The translations under genes and the position numbers were made by a program. 64,000 bases of DNA from positions 41,779,502 through 41,843,501 of the forward strand of contig CAXKWD010000008.1 of assembly GCA_964059195.1 (NCBI GenBank), in the 5' to 3' direction. The stretch's first letter is position 1; every line of letters starts with the position of its first letter. Source of the stretch: Ectobius pallidus (lineage: Eukaryota; Arthropoda; Insecta; Blattodea; Ectobiidae). Of the stretch, positions 11,146-22,612 are shown piece by piece. Below the pieces are notes generated by a model that worked only from the letters and a program-made list of their open reading frames with translations, was not told where the DNA came from and did not search any database.

Positions 11146-12306
11146 TGGACAAATTTTTAACTGCACGCAAAAGGTTCCCATGATGAAATACTTGCTCCTC
11201 TCATTCTTCGTATAAAAGGCGGAAAGAATGTGCCGAAGTATGTTCTCAAGCACGACCTTTCATACAGAGATCCTTCTCGGAAAACCCCTCCCATATCGTA
11301 TTACCTTCTGCACACATAGATATGGTATTCAAATATTACCACGAGTCTGCAGTTGGTGGGCACCTGGGTTATGAGAAAACAAGGGGCAAAATTAAGCAAA
11401 TTTTCGTCTGGGACGGTATGGATGCCGCTATTAGAGCTAGGGTAAAGGCTTTCCAAAAGTGAGCCTGTGCAAAACCAGCTCGTTGCAAGAAGCTAGGATT
11501 TTTAGCTTCCGAAGTGCCTAGCGCTCCTATGGGAAAACTCCATATTGACTATGTTGGCAAACTCCCTAGAACCAGAGCTGGAAATTCCTACATACTAGTA
11601 GCAGTAGATTCTTACAGCAAGTTTGTGTGGCTTTTCCCCATCAGGGAGGCTACTACTAAATTACAATAGTGTCTTAAGAAAATATTTGCTGTAGTGGGAT
11701 TCCTGCGCTCGATTGTCTCCGATAATGCTTTGTACTTCGTTTCGAGAGCATTTAAACATTTCTGCTTCCAACTAGGGCTCCAGCATTTAAGAACCTCACC
11801 ATTTTTCCCCAAGCCGAACCATAGCATATCATTCAGATGACCATGCATCTTGGGACAGTAATTTGTATTGGTTACAATTCCCATTTAATTCTGCCCAGCA
11901 CGAAGCCCATAAAGAGACACCACTGAAGTTGATGCTTGCTTTTACCCCAAACAATCCACTTTCAAATCTCTGGTCTATCAACGATCTGTTGCCTGAAGCC
12001 AAAGATGCTGCCAAAGTTAGGGAAATGTGGTGGAGAGCCTCAGCTAACTTAAGACTGGCGCATGATAGAACGGCTGAGCGTTATAATGCCGACAGAATAC
12101 CTGTAGACTTTAATGAAGGCGATCAGGTATTCGTTAAGAATTTCCCTAAAAGCGATGCAGCTATGAAATTCTCCGCGAAACTCGCTAAAAGATATTTGGG
12201 CCCATATCTTATTGAGAGGTTCCTGCCTCCTGTTACAGTGGAACTTAAAGAAGTTGGAACTAATAAGACCGTAAAGGCTCATGTTTCCAACGTTAAGAAG
12301 ACCTAG
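11146..12306 (+). pseudogene. Gypsy Pol, second half: integrase
   Basis: Begins with a linker segment (RIKGGKNVPKYVLKHDLSYR, about 11209-11268). The zinc-binding HHCC domain follows: YYHESAVGGHLGYEKTR (11335-11385) then CAKPARCKK, the first Cys position now adjoining a stop. The catalytic core shows the first Asp in HIDYVG (11543-11560), VAVDSYSKFVWLFPI, and the second Asp in IVSDNALYF. The glutamate region is disrupted at about 11825-11845 by a stop/frameshift. From 11863 the frame is open to the stop at 12306 and carries the C-terminal DNA-binding region (GDQVFVKNFPKS, KRYLGPYLIERFLP, VKAHVSNVKK). Several stops make it inactive. Confidence 0.85.
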
Positions 12307-12963
12307 CGACCCATTTCTTCTTATTCTGTTGCAAAATAATGGTAGGTAGGTGTTTAATTTATTCCCTGCCTTTTCTCCCATTTTACACATCAGAACGTTC
12401 TGAGTCATAAGTGAATGCCCCATTAGATTTAAAAGTAGTTTCCAGGACGCAGGATTCCCTGGTTGTCTCTCCGGGATGAGGGAAAGTTAGGACAGGTTGG
12501 ATATTAAACTGATGTATGCTATCTTTCTACCAAGTCAACAGATAAGTAAAGAGAAACCAATAATCAGTGGATGAGTATAGAGTCATAATAATAATCTATG
12601 CATAAGTATAGAAACATATCAACTAGTCACCAAGAGAAAAAGTACTGTAATAATATATATATTTCATTTTAATTTTTTTTACTAAAATGGTTGTGTAAAT
12701 TTAAATTTTTACGTTTTAAAATCTTAACTAAATGGTTATGTAAATTTAAATTTTAATGTTTTAAAATTTTAAGTAAGATAATTTGTATATGTAGGGGTAT
12801 ATGAGTTTGTTTGTATGTATGGATGAAGTTCTAATATATAATGAATTTAAGTATGTATTGAGTGCATGTGTGATATTGACCAATTATATAACTTCAGAAT
12901 GTAATAGAAACTATGTAACCTAGCCTCAAGAATTTTCGTCTCCATCGTCCATGAACTAGTCGC

Positions 12964-13001
<38 letters not shown>

Positions 13002-13817
13002 GTTTGTAATATATCTAAAGCAGGAAGATTGTGGGAGAAGTTGTCACCTTATGAACTTTTCTGCTGCTGTCTGGATTATGTTTCAGAGATTCTTGTCCTT
13101 ATGTAAGGAGGCCTGTAGTCGGGAGCGGAGACTAGCCAGCCTGTTGCCTGTTAGATCTGGGCTGTGGACCATAAACTGACCGGAGGTCTGCTGTCATTAA
13201 CCTGTGCTGCAGAGCAAGAGTTCCACTACTGTCTGCTGTCAATGACCTGTGTACTGGAGCCTGACAAGGAGCTAAACAGCTGACTCCTGTCGGTGACCTG
13301 AACTGCTGAGGACACAGAGCTGCTCTGTGGATGTCTGCCTTGTACAACTCGTCTCGTGTTTGGTGACTGGTGTTTCCTTCCCTGGAAATTGGCCACTTCC
13401 AGCGAAGTACTTTCTGCATCCTCTTCTATCTTGGACTGCGCTTGTGGACTCCGTCTTTCCTGCTGAGTATTCTACCTGTGCTAGCGGTGCTGAACAGCAA
13501 AGTTATTTTGGACATTTCTCTACTTAAGGAATTTTAGTAAGCTCTACAAAGTATTATACCTGTCAGTCTTCTAAGTAAAAAACATTTCCTATAGACAGTG
13601 CAGTGAGAAAAACATTTTCTAAAGTCAGTGCGGTGGTCCCGCTTCCCAGTTAAACACTTTCTATAACCAGTGCTGTGGTCTCGCTTCTCATAAACTATAA
13701 ATTGTGCTCCCACTCATCATGAACTATGCTATGATCTAGTCTCCTTCACTAAAGTGCTTGTCTTTACATAATGAACTGTGAGTCAAGACGCACATTTCAA
13801 TTCAGTGGCGGGGAGAG
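12307..13817 (+). other. Gypsy 3' untranslated interior with AG microsatellite
   Basis: No coding frame is convincing. It contains a diverged ~55 bp tandem duplication near 12670-12775 and an (AG)n tract of about 16 units at 12967-12998. From 13520 to 13800 there are several loosely repeated 'cagtgc(a/g)gtg' segments. Confidence 0.6.
13806..13817 (+). promoter_or_regulatory. polypurine tract before 3' LTR
   Basis: The stretch GGCGGGGAGAG ends directly at the first base of the 3' LTR. This is where LTR retrotransposons prime plus-strand DNA synthesis. Confidence 0.7.
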
Positions 13818-14828
13818 TGAGCCGATATTAAAACACAAAGGAAATATCGCGCATTGTGTTCTGCTATTGTGCTCTGAAAACCAGTGCCTAGCGACACCTA
13901 TGGACTAAACTCTATACTACGATTCCTAACTGCTCTGAACTCGCAGTTTCTCCCTCTTACGCCTTCTCACGCCATCTCTGTGCCAGCGTGAACATTAGCA
14001 GTCAGAGTCGGGCGTTGAGTGTCTTGCTGCGCGACCTGGCGTGTTTGTCCGGTATATCTCTCTCGGCCTACGTGATGATTAGTGCTCAGCTGAGTGACAT
14101 GGCATGTTTTCCGTGGTGAGATGGATGGACATTGGCTATTTGATAACAGCTAACCCGGGAAGATTCTGTATTGTTATATACACCTTTATTGGTCAACTAT
14201 TACTAGGAAGTATTATTCGGCATCTGGATTGGATATTGGACGTCATGTGATGACCGGCGCCAGTACCTGGCTTCCACATGAAGACCCTTGTTTATCTCGG
14301 CTTCAACCATCATGGAGGGCGGCAACGAATTGATTCTTCTCTCGAAAGAGAACCAGGTTTGATGTTTTAGTCATGTCTGATTTGTGCTGAAGGCAGTTAA
14401 TCTTCTTAATTATTATACAGGGATGTTTTGATACTATTTATTTCTGTCTCCCATTCAGCTAGGATGTATAATATGTTATTAATTGTTCCTGGCGTCTAGC
14501 CAGTTTCCCCACGCTAGGCTTGCTTGCATTGCAGTTAGTTTCAGATACTTTTGGATAATGTCTTAAGTCATTCATTTTGTGTTTTCATGTAATATTTTCA
14601 TAATGTATCATTTTCCCTTTTCTTTTAATCGTTTAAGTTAATTTCATTTTCCCTTTTTGTGTCTGTCTTCAGCTAGATGATTATAAGTTTATTTTTTGTA
14701 TTCACAAAATTTTCCCGCCATGTGATGTTCTTGAGGCGAGATCCGTTTCCATTTCGGAGGTGGCAAATGGAAATTTTTTTTTTAAACTAAATTATATTTT
14801 GAGGATTGATAGCAGTCATTCTTTATTA

Positions 14829-15197
14829 TTCTTCATCCCATTCTACTTTGATCCTAGTCAAAACAAAGAGGCGTGGCTGTCTTAGACCGCAAGTGAGAAC
14901 GCACGTGTTAACCGTGTTTGTTTATTCTCAGTCCAACTCGCTCGCAGGGTCTTCGTGAACAATGAATCCTTTGTTTTGTTTGCTAATTGATATATTATAA
15001 TGATGACGATGCCAGTGAGAGTTTGTTATTACACGTGTAAATGTTGATATTCTTGCATGAGCACTCGTTAGACACACCCCGGTAATGGCGCATGCTAATG
15101 ACATTAACCAATCACATGATGCGAATTTTCCGCGAACTCTCTGTGAGTTCTCCTCCCCTTTGTTTTGACTAGGATCAAAGTAGAATGGGATGAAGAA
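14829..15197. mobile_element. Tc1/mariner-type MITE in the 3' LTR
   Basis: Exact ends follow from comparison with the uninterrupted 5' LTR near 3625-3635. The insert has 40 bp perfect terminal inverted repeats beginning TTCTTCATCCCATTCTACTT, and a TA is duplicated at its borders (14827-14828 and 15198-15199). It is 369 bp with no coding capacity. A TA target duplication points to Tc1/mariner-type mobilisation. It inserted after the Gypsy element, since only one LTR has it. Confidence 0.88.
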
Positions 15198-15754
15198 TAG
15201 GAAAGTACCGGCCTCCCATGTGTGAATGTGAATGTTTAATTAATGATAATGATGTTTAATTAATGATAATGGAGGGGCTCCCCATTTTAACATATTTTGT
15301 TGTTTTATGAAATCTGAGAACCTTTAATGAATTTAATCCAAAATATTTAAATATTATCATCTAGTGTAAATTTTATTTTGAATATTTAATTTATTATATT
15401 TTAGCATTTTAATTCTATAAATTTGATGGCCTAAGTTTATAATTAAATCACTCTTATATTCTTCCACTGTTCTCACTTCAGCTAAGCCTACAGATTCATA
15501 TTGTTATGAATCTGGAAGCTTTTGATCGCCCGACCTCCCATCCGTTTGTCCTGTTCTTGCTTCCTCTGGGGTGGGTTCTTCTACATTAAATGTCACCCAA
15601 GGGCATCTTCCACAGGAGGCCTGTGCTTATCCAGAGCATGAGGAGTCTCTACAGCACCTTGGCCTGTTCCAGCTCCAGTCCGAGGAAGGGATCCAGCTTC
15701 TTCGGACCATAGCGAGCTTACTAGGACAAACAAATCTCCAGGTAAAAGGGTCCC

Positions 15755-15785
15755 TTAACCTAACCTGACCTGACCTAACCTAACC
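15755..15785 (+). repeat. TTAGG-type telomere-like repeat in 3' LTR
   Basis: About six CCTAA/CCTGA pentamers at the same LTR position as 4195-4220. Confidence 0.75.
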
Positions 15786-15809
15786 AGTGAAGGGGGCGGG
15801 GTCTAACCC

Positions 15810-16787
15810 TGATTCGATAACTGTAGTTACAACTACAAAATTGAGCTTCATCCACCCCCTTTCTTGATCTTCTATGCATTGCAGGTGTCATGGAGAACAA
15901 ACTACTTAAATGTGATGACTGCTGGTTCCAATCTCCCATCATATTGAACTGCTTTATATTATCTGATCTTTCCGCTTCCATGATGTTCTCAAACATTTAA
16001 AATATTTACAATGACTATACCACTCATACGCCGCGTGTTTGATATTGACCAATAACATTTAGCAATTCCTGGGATATAGACCAATCACGGCCGTTTAACT
16101 TATAATATTCTTGTAGGAAGCACAAGGATGGCATTTTATCGGGATAAAACTTGCTGCTCATTACTGGACAAGCAAGTATCAATGTGCAGTGATTAATAGT
16201 CACTGCTGCCACTAAGTGGCACGAAATCAGATTATTATACAACATATCTTGTTTGGAAATTGAAATAATAGAAATGTACATCAATTGAAAAAAACAATTT
16301 TGATTCGGTGCAAGCCAGTTTGTGTGCTTTTATTCTGTTCTGCTGTTAGCTTACCTGAATGAAGTTAACTATGTCTTATATGCACCACTGGTAGCACTGG
16401 TTAGAGCATGGTAACTTGAATCGAATGATGGATGGTTGATTCATAGTATGCCGTGATCTCGCAGCTGTTTGTTTTGTTCTTATATAACAAACACGAAAGT
16501 AATTATTATTTGTATAATCCGTTACATTTTTAAACATGGAATAGACTTAATAAATCCAACTCGAGTTGATGAGTTACATCAGATAAATTCGCTCCGTCTG
16601 CCCAGTCGCAAATCTATCAATAAACTTGTCAACTCTCGTAGGATTACCTATGACAATTTTCACCCAGTTCATGAGTTTGCACTCTCATTTTCTTCAACAC
16701 AGTGTTCATTCTACCAGTACTTGTCCTCTTCTTGCTGCTATTTGATGTAGAAGGCCACACATCTTCATTCTCTGAAGAGTCTGCCAT
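15810..16787 (-). pseudogene. SHGK-family transposase-like gene, upstream half (split by Gypsy)
   Basis: A minus-strand ATG at 16787 opens MADSSENEDVWPSTSNSSKK, continuing to KKMRVQTHELGENCHR before a stop or possible splice donor near 16655. A second segment (15996-15810) reads IKQFNMMGDWNQQSSHLSSL, SKKG-like basic residues and FCSCNYSYRIRV, running straight into the downstream half at 1968 if the Gypsy element is excised. The spacing of an acidic N-terminus, a 'W-x-x-x-GDx..QxxxL' segment and a cysteine/basic 'CxYxYxVRV' segment matches the N-terminus of the uncharacterised family described at 41599-42904. The region between 16650 and 16000 has no good frame and may be intron or decayed. 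Confidence 0.5.
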
Positions 16788-17102
16788 AACAATATTCTAT
16801 AATATAAATAACTTTCTTAATTTTATACAAATTTTGTTTTAGCTGGAGAGAACAGTTTCATAACTCCATAAATAATTAAAAAATGCATTGTTGCCATGAA
16901 GTTGCAGGTGTTCTTATAGCTACAGGAAATAGATTATTCATTTTGTAGGATCATAGTACGCTAGTAGGCTCTTACTAGTGGGCTATGGTAGGACAAAGCA
17001 CATTCTTGCACTATTTGCATGGTGGTAAGCAAATTCTTTCACTGTACATGAAATAAACATCTGCTTGCAATGGTTGGAAAAAGCAAAAAAAAAAAAAACT
17101 TT
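16788..17102. other. no gene seen
   Basis: AT-rich flank with a poly(A) tract at about 17085-17098. Nothing supportable on either strand. Confidence 0.4.
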
Positions 17103-17288
17103 TCAATTCATTCGTACACACTTTGCTGTGGTAAAACATTGCCCCCCATATTGTGCAAAAAGTCTTTGATGGATTTCAGCTCTTGGTACACCTTTAAATG
17201 ACAAAAAACGGATCACTGCACGCTTTTTTTTTTGGTGCAAACAATGAGCGGTGCAGCCATGTTTAATGTGCAACAGTACATCACTCAT
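17103..17288 (-). pseudogene. mariner-type transposase, helix-turn-helix remnant
   Basis: The 61-codon minus frame contains RAVIRFLSFKGVPRAEIHQR followed by LFAQYGG. This resembles the N-terminal DNA-binding helix-turn-helix of mariner-family transposases (pattern 'RxVIxFLxxxGxxxxEIHxRLxxxYG'). Only about 45 residues are recognisable and the catalytic domain is absent, so this is a fragment with no activity. No terminal repeats were found around it. Confidence 0.5.
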
Positions 17289-18600
17289 TAGTCATAACAG
17301 TCAAACATTCCACAAGTGGTGACAAATGAACATGGCGATGTGCAAAAGCACAAAGCGGTACAGCCAACCTACAAAAGATTAAACAAAAAGTGCAGATACT
17401 TATTGACTTACCCTTGTATGTTTGTCTTTTACCCTTTATGTTTAACTTCAACAATTTAGTAGCTTTTCACAGAGCCATACAAAATGCCTATTATTTGTGA
17501 AAGACACCTAAGCGATTTCTGTGGGGAGGTCTCCAAACAATGACTGATGACGTCTAATGTTTCTTCGGTAAGAACCTATGCTATCTGTTAGGTTTCTTAG
17601 ACTGAAGACTACCTGTAGCCTGAAATTTATTCTACATGGATTCTATTATGGATTGCTGTATGGCCTGAAACCTCTACACCCAAGAATTGTTATACAAATC
17701 GTACTTGCACTTGATAAGTTGACTACATTAACACATAAGAATCGTGCATAAATAAATGCTGCACAATAGTAAACATAAACTGATCCATAATTATGACTAA
17801 ATACAGGACTCAAAAATAAATAACTCATAACAACTGCACTACACCGACTCGCACTGAACTACACTGCATCACGGTCAATGCAATACTTACAGAGCAGAGC
17901 AAAGCTAGCATCAGTAGCATGACCTTGATTGCAGGAGCAATGGGAAACACAAGTCCACATGCCTAGTGGAAAAACACCTCACATCTGGTCTTGGGTCTCA
18001 TTGTACTTTAACACAGATATTGAGTAAATACTGTAGAATGGGGGAATCTTTAAACCATGTACTTGCTGGAAAGCATGTGTATATAAAGCTGTTGGCAGCT
18101 GGAAAGGTTTGTGAAGAAGAACCAATCACAGTTAGCCAAAAATGTTGATTTCCTAGTATTGTATAATGTAAAGAAAAGGGGAGGGTTTAAAATACAAAAA
18201 GAATATTTTGTTGCAAATGATCCATTTTTTAATTGCATTTGCATTTCAAGGGGCAACCGGCAAACGCAGCCAGTGGTGAAAGGTATGAAACTTCAGGATT
18301 TACTATGTCAGAAGAATGATATTTTAATTCTGGACCACTGTGCAATGGGAGTCAACCAACTGATCGCATAACAGCACAGAACATCTCATGCACATCAATA
18401 GCAGAGATCTACAGTAAGAGTTAAATACTTGAAGCAGAATAATTTACATAGCTTGTAAGCTTGTTTTCCAGTTGACCCAACCTTCTAATTTCACATGTGC
18501 AATTAACCATTCTAACTAGGATGCACTAAATAGGCCAATTTGGTTATTTACATACACTTGCCCATGATCCATATATATGAATGTGTATAGATATATATAC
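17289..18600. other. no gene recognised
   Basis: Contains one 86-codon plus-strand frame at 18111-18371 that I do not recognise and an AT microsatellite near 18570-18625. No RNA gene or repeat with clear ends is visible. Confidence 0.4.
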
Positions 18601-18927
18601 CTTTATACATATAATATATACATAACGGGTGGGTCTGTCACCACAGCATGGTGCATCCTCAGGTTGCAGAAAGAGGATACAGCCTACAGATATGGTGGGT
18701 AGCTGCGAATATATTGAATAAGCAGTTGCTTATGACAGAAGACATGTTCAAGTGGTCCTCCAGTGGTCAAGTGGCATGAGATTAACAACCTCCAACAGTA
18801 AAAAATATTGTTAAGTATTGCTTGCTTGATTTATGGATCCTGTCAGTGTAAAATTTTCAGGAGATAAAATAGTTATGATCCTTCGGATCTCCGGGTAGGG
18901 ACTACACTGAAAGGGTCTAAAAATCAC

Positions 18928-19178
18928 AGGAACCATAGATTTGTAACGTGGAATGTTAGGAGCCTGGGGCACTTAAATCAGTAACTAGAGAATTAGAAAA
19001 ATACAGGTTAGATGTAGTAGCAGTACAGCAAATTAGATGGGAGGGACAAGGTTCAATACAGACAGAAATGTATACTTTTTCCTATGGGAAAGTGAATAAC
19101 AACCATGAATTAGGGAATGGGTTCTTCATATAAAGGAGAAATAAATTCAGCTATTAAGAAAGTATGTCAGCGTTATGT
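18928..19178 (+). pseudogene. LINE endonuclease, N-terminal part
   Basis: Reads RFVTWNVRSLG near the start, then after a frameshift ELEKYRLDVVAVQQIRWEG (the catalytic Glu of the exonuclease/endonuclease/phosphatase fold is expected in this box; here it is Gln) and FSYGKVNNNHELGNGFF. This is the first third of the AP-like endonuclease of RTE-type LINEs. There is at least one frameshift and one stop. It runs into the hAT insertion at 19179 and resumes at 31620. Confidence 0.72.
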
Positions 19179-20785
19179 CAGTGTTTCTCAACTTATGATC
19201 CGTAGACATAATTTAAAAATATCATAAAGCAAGTGGAAAGTAAAGAAGTAAAAATTTTTCACATATAATGGACACTAGATGTCAAAGTTTTTAATATCTT
19301 CAAAAATACTGGTCCTATTGAAAGTTTCCTTACTTTTGCAGTTACGAACCACAGTTCTTAACCCTGATGCACTGACGTCTATGTTTCCCTCGTTCATTCA
19401 AAACCCTGAAAAATAAGACTTTGTCGGAATTTTTTATTAGACGCACTCTCTTAACAAGGGTTTTATTGTTGGAGGTGCCCGAGTGTCTGATACCAGTAAA
19501 CCTGTGTTAAGCACATGCAGTTGCTATGGCTCGGTAGTACTCTTTCAGAATATGCTAATGTTTATGATCTTTCAAGTAATAAACTTATGAGATTTTCTTA
19601 CAAAAATTGTCACATATGAATTTCCAGATTCTCACATTTAGGTTAACCAATGAAATTAAATATTTTTAAATTTTGAGACAATGTGGTGTCTTCAATCTTA
19701 AATTTCACGACTATGCCTGCTTCTGGACTGGCAATCCTGGTTCCTCAGTAGGTCTTTAGACTTGCTAAGTTATATTTGTGGAAAGTGTGCAGTCGGTTAA
19801 CTCCAGTTTTAATAATGGAAAAGTGGCTTAGAAAAGGGGCTTTCAAAAGAAAAGCAAGTGATGCAAGCGATACTTATTCTAACTGTGGGTCAATCCATCT
19901 CAAATCAACCAATGGGTGTTGCTGACATATCTTATTTTATTTTTAAGTATATATTTTCTGTTTCTATGTGTATCTGGGAGTACAAAACAATTTTTTTCAC
20001 ATTTTTATCACTAACACTTTGGAAACTAGTGGCCATTTTGCTTAGAAGGATTTGTCATTTTTGGCATTTTCAAAGGTTAGCGGTAAGCTAAATAACTATT
20101 TTATTTATGAAGATATCAACTTGAAGTAAAAACCCTCTTAATCTACAAGAAACAGTCTACAATTCATGTTATGACCAAAAATTTGTTAGGTCTTAAGGAA
20201 ATAATCTAAAACTTTATTAGAAAATGCAGTTTCGATTAGAAAAAATTAACAACTTAATAAAACTTTGTTTCATAGAAGGGATGAAAACACATGTTTAATA
20301 TCCCACCCCACAAAGATATAGTAGATCACTAGATGCTAGTAAAATTTGAGATCATTTATATAAATCCTTTAGGTTTTATGAGTCTTCAAATATCGAGATT
20401 TTGCAAAATTGTTGATTTTCAAATTAAAATATCTCAAATGGGACTGAACAGAAAAATCTGAAATTTTCTCAAAATATTCTTCTCGTGCCTAATAATCAAC
20501 ATATAAAATTTCATCACTGTGTTCTGACCAGAAGTATTTCACTTTTAATAAAGAAAATGCTAAAAAATAACACTGTCAATGAGCGAATAACAGTGTTAAA
20601 ATACAATAAAAATTGTCAAAATAATATAATTATTTGTTGTTGCTAGTAAAATGAAATATGTCATAAGACTAACATATTAAATGTTCCATGGTAGAAGTTG
20701 TAGCGATCAATACTCCAGCAGGAGGAGACCATACTGCTGACTTGAAAAAGGCAAGTCTCTATAGACTCCTCTGTAGCTCCTTTGT

Positions 20786-21225
20786 TCAATAATCAGTAGC
20801 TGTGCTTGACTGAAGATATAAAAAAAGTTGCCCTTTCAGTTTAAAAAATATCAATTTCACCAATCCACCAGTTCTGATCATAATGTAGGTAACAGTATCC
20901 TTTACTTTGAAAGATCTTATTTCAAATTCGGGCAAAATGGAAACACTATGTTCACTATAAATATCACTTTTTGAGTGAATGTAACACCTTATAATGCTAG
21001 AAGTTTTTTTCCACAGCTGAGCCAAAGGTTTAAAAAATGTAAAGGTACAAATATATAGGAAATGACTTTAATTTCTTCAGAACAAAATTTGAACATTTCT
21101 TCTGCTGAAGGTATCTGGTCCAAATATGGTCTTTGCAAGCTAGCCCTCTTTGTACCCCCTCCAATCCCATCGCAGGCATTCTTTCCTTGAGAAGTGGCAA
21201 AAAAATGCTATTCAGCTTCAAAGTG
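20786..21225 (-). pseudogene. SHGK-family transposase-like relic in the foldback core
   Basis: In a frame different from the longest open one, the minus strand at about 21200-21110 reads ATSQGKNACDGIGGGTKR followed by ASLQRPYLDQIPSAEEMFKF. This matches ATSHGKTAYDGVGGCVKR plus SLQRPCKDQISKTEQLFQF in the copies at 33 and 42 kb. Only this central motif block is recognisable. The surrounding sequence has stops, and the relic's 3' side runs into the inverted arm. It is the only coding content of the long-TIR element and is the main link between the protein family and long inverted repeats. Confidence 0.72.
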
Positions 21226-21443
21226 ATTGCAAATATTCAAAAAGTTCCTCCATCGCTAAAATAAACAATTTTTTTTAACTGAAGGGGCAACTTTTTTGAT
21301 ATCTTCAGTCAAGCACAGATACTGATTACTGAACAAAGGAGCTACAGAGGAGTCTGTGGAGACTTGCCTTTTTCAAGTCAGCATATTCTGGCTTGCTCAG
21401 CAAATGTGGCAATATGGTCTCCTTTTGCTGGAGTACTGATCAC

Positions 21444-22612
21444 TAGGGACCGGATTTTTAGGTTTTTAAAAACACTGTTTTAGGTTTTCCATTAGGTGAA
21501 ATAGTTTCTTTTAGGTTTTTTGTCCAAAATATCGTTTTCGGGTAGAATAATTGGTTTAATGAATTTGAATGTGCTACATAGGATTGAGTACATAATACTT
21601 GTTAAGTTTAACTTAACAAAATTGACTTAAATTTGTGTAAACTTGCTTTAAGACAATATTATAAATTGAAGAAAGAAAGCATAAACAATCAAAAGAAGCA
21701 GAGAAAATAAAATTGTCTCACATTTCCTGGTTACAGTATATCACTAAATATCTTTCAAGATTCTCAACTGTGAAGTTCTTCCTGTTATCTCATAGTTAAT
21801 AGTTAATACTGTATCTAGACCCTACCCTTCTCAGGATTAGAAACCGATGCTTCTAATTTAGCGAGTAAAATACTTTATGGTTGGATGTGGATAATGTGGA
21901 ACTGATTATTTTCCTTTTTTCGGTTGTTACGCATGCTAACCGCACAAAAGATCAACTAGGGATGAAAACTTCCCCCTTTTCTAGAAAGGTAAATTATACG
22001 TGTTTCGGGCAGACTTTACAAAATATTACTTTGCCATCTGTAGTGAAATTCAGATCGTCGCCAATCCACTGCCGTAATAAACTCGATTTCATTTGTTTTG
22101 GCATAATTAATACGTCTTCTTAAAACTCACAGTGTGACCAGTCAGTATGAATAACAGGGCAGTATTAAAGGCAAACAAAAAAACAAGAGCTTTAAAACAC
22201 AGAAATCTGTATCCTTATTCATACACGGCAACAATGGTTGTTCGTACGAATATTTTAAAAGGAATACGCCGGTACTCTTTTCCTCTCTTGATACTGTCCA
22301 ACCTAGACGACAATGGGTTGAATGAAACGCTGGTGGTATTAATTTCTATCCGACAAAAATTATTCTTTCCCCGCAAAATATTGATTTCTCAACTGACAAA
22401 CAAAAAATGCAAAAAAGGAGCCTAAATTAGATATTTTAGGTTTTATATCCCGTTTAGGTATATTTAGGTTTTTATACCCCATTTAGGTATTTTTAGGTAC
22501 CACAGAATTAATGTGGGTGAATCCTATGGACATGATTCGAAAAAGTGTATGAGTGCTTTTTGTTTTGGAAGTAAGGAAAAAAATAGGTAAAAACCTAAGA
22601 ATCCGGTCCCTA
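21444..22612. mobile_element. non-autonomous hAT element (1169 bp)
   Basis: Tips TAGGGACCGGATTTTTAGG and the complement of TAGGGACCGGATTCTTAGG, with CTGATCAC duplicated exactly on both sides (21436-21443, 22613-22620). The subterminal regions are full of TTTAGG(T) motifs in both orientations. Two open frames inside (21881-22123, 22147-22425) show no transposase similarity that I can see. It is inserted in the right arm of the foldback element. Confidence 0.85.

Larger units (their letters stand above)
8466..11150. mobile_element. putative DNA transposon inserted in Gypsy pol
   Basis: About 2.7 kb of AT-rich DNA separates the RNase H and integrase parts of Pol. Its ends form an imperfect inverted repeat: GCAGCAGGGTCA followed by an AGAGGTCC-like stretch at 8478-8500 mirrors the complement of 11113-11140, with a TAG a few bases outside each. 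I see no transposase of its own, and no clear target duplication, so exact ends and superfamily are open. It contains the hAT derivative at 9666-10291. Confidence 0.5.
1973..15805 (+). mobile_element. Ty3/Gypsy LTR retrotransposon, complete but inactive
   Basis: Two direct repeats start with TGAGCCGATAT at 1973 and 13818 and end after GCGGGG at 4240 (TTCA) and 15805 (TCTA). ACCC lies immediately outside both ends (1969-1972 and 15806-15809), a 4 bp target duplication. Between them lie gag with a zinc knuckle, then protease, reverse transcriptase, RNase H and integrase in the Ty3/Gypsy order. A purine-rich tract abuts the 3' LTR. The coding part has many frameshifts and stops. Removing the element restores a continuous minus-strand SHGK-family reading frame, which independently supports the exact ends. 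I could not identify the tRNA primer-binding site. Confidence 0.9.
13818..15805 (+). repeat. 3' LTR of the Gypsy element (1988 bp including a MITE)
   Basis: Homologous to 1973-4240, with scattered substitutions and small indels. It lacks the tandem duplication of the 5' LTR but carries a 369 bp inverted-repeat insertion at 14829-15197. It ends TCTA where the 5' LTR has TTCA. Confidence 0.88.

Noticed and set aside
13132..13419. 95-codon minus frame upstream of the 3' LTR
   Set aside because: No recognised domain, lies antisense in the Gypsy 3' region.
18111..18371. 86-codon plus frame
   Set aside because: I could not relate it to any family and it has no supporting context.
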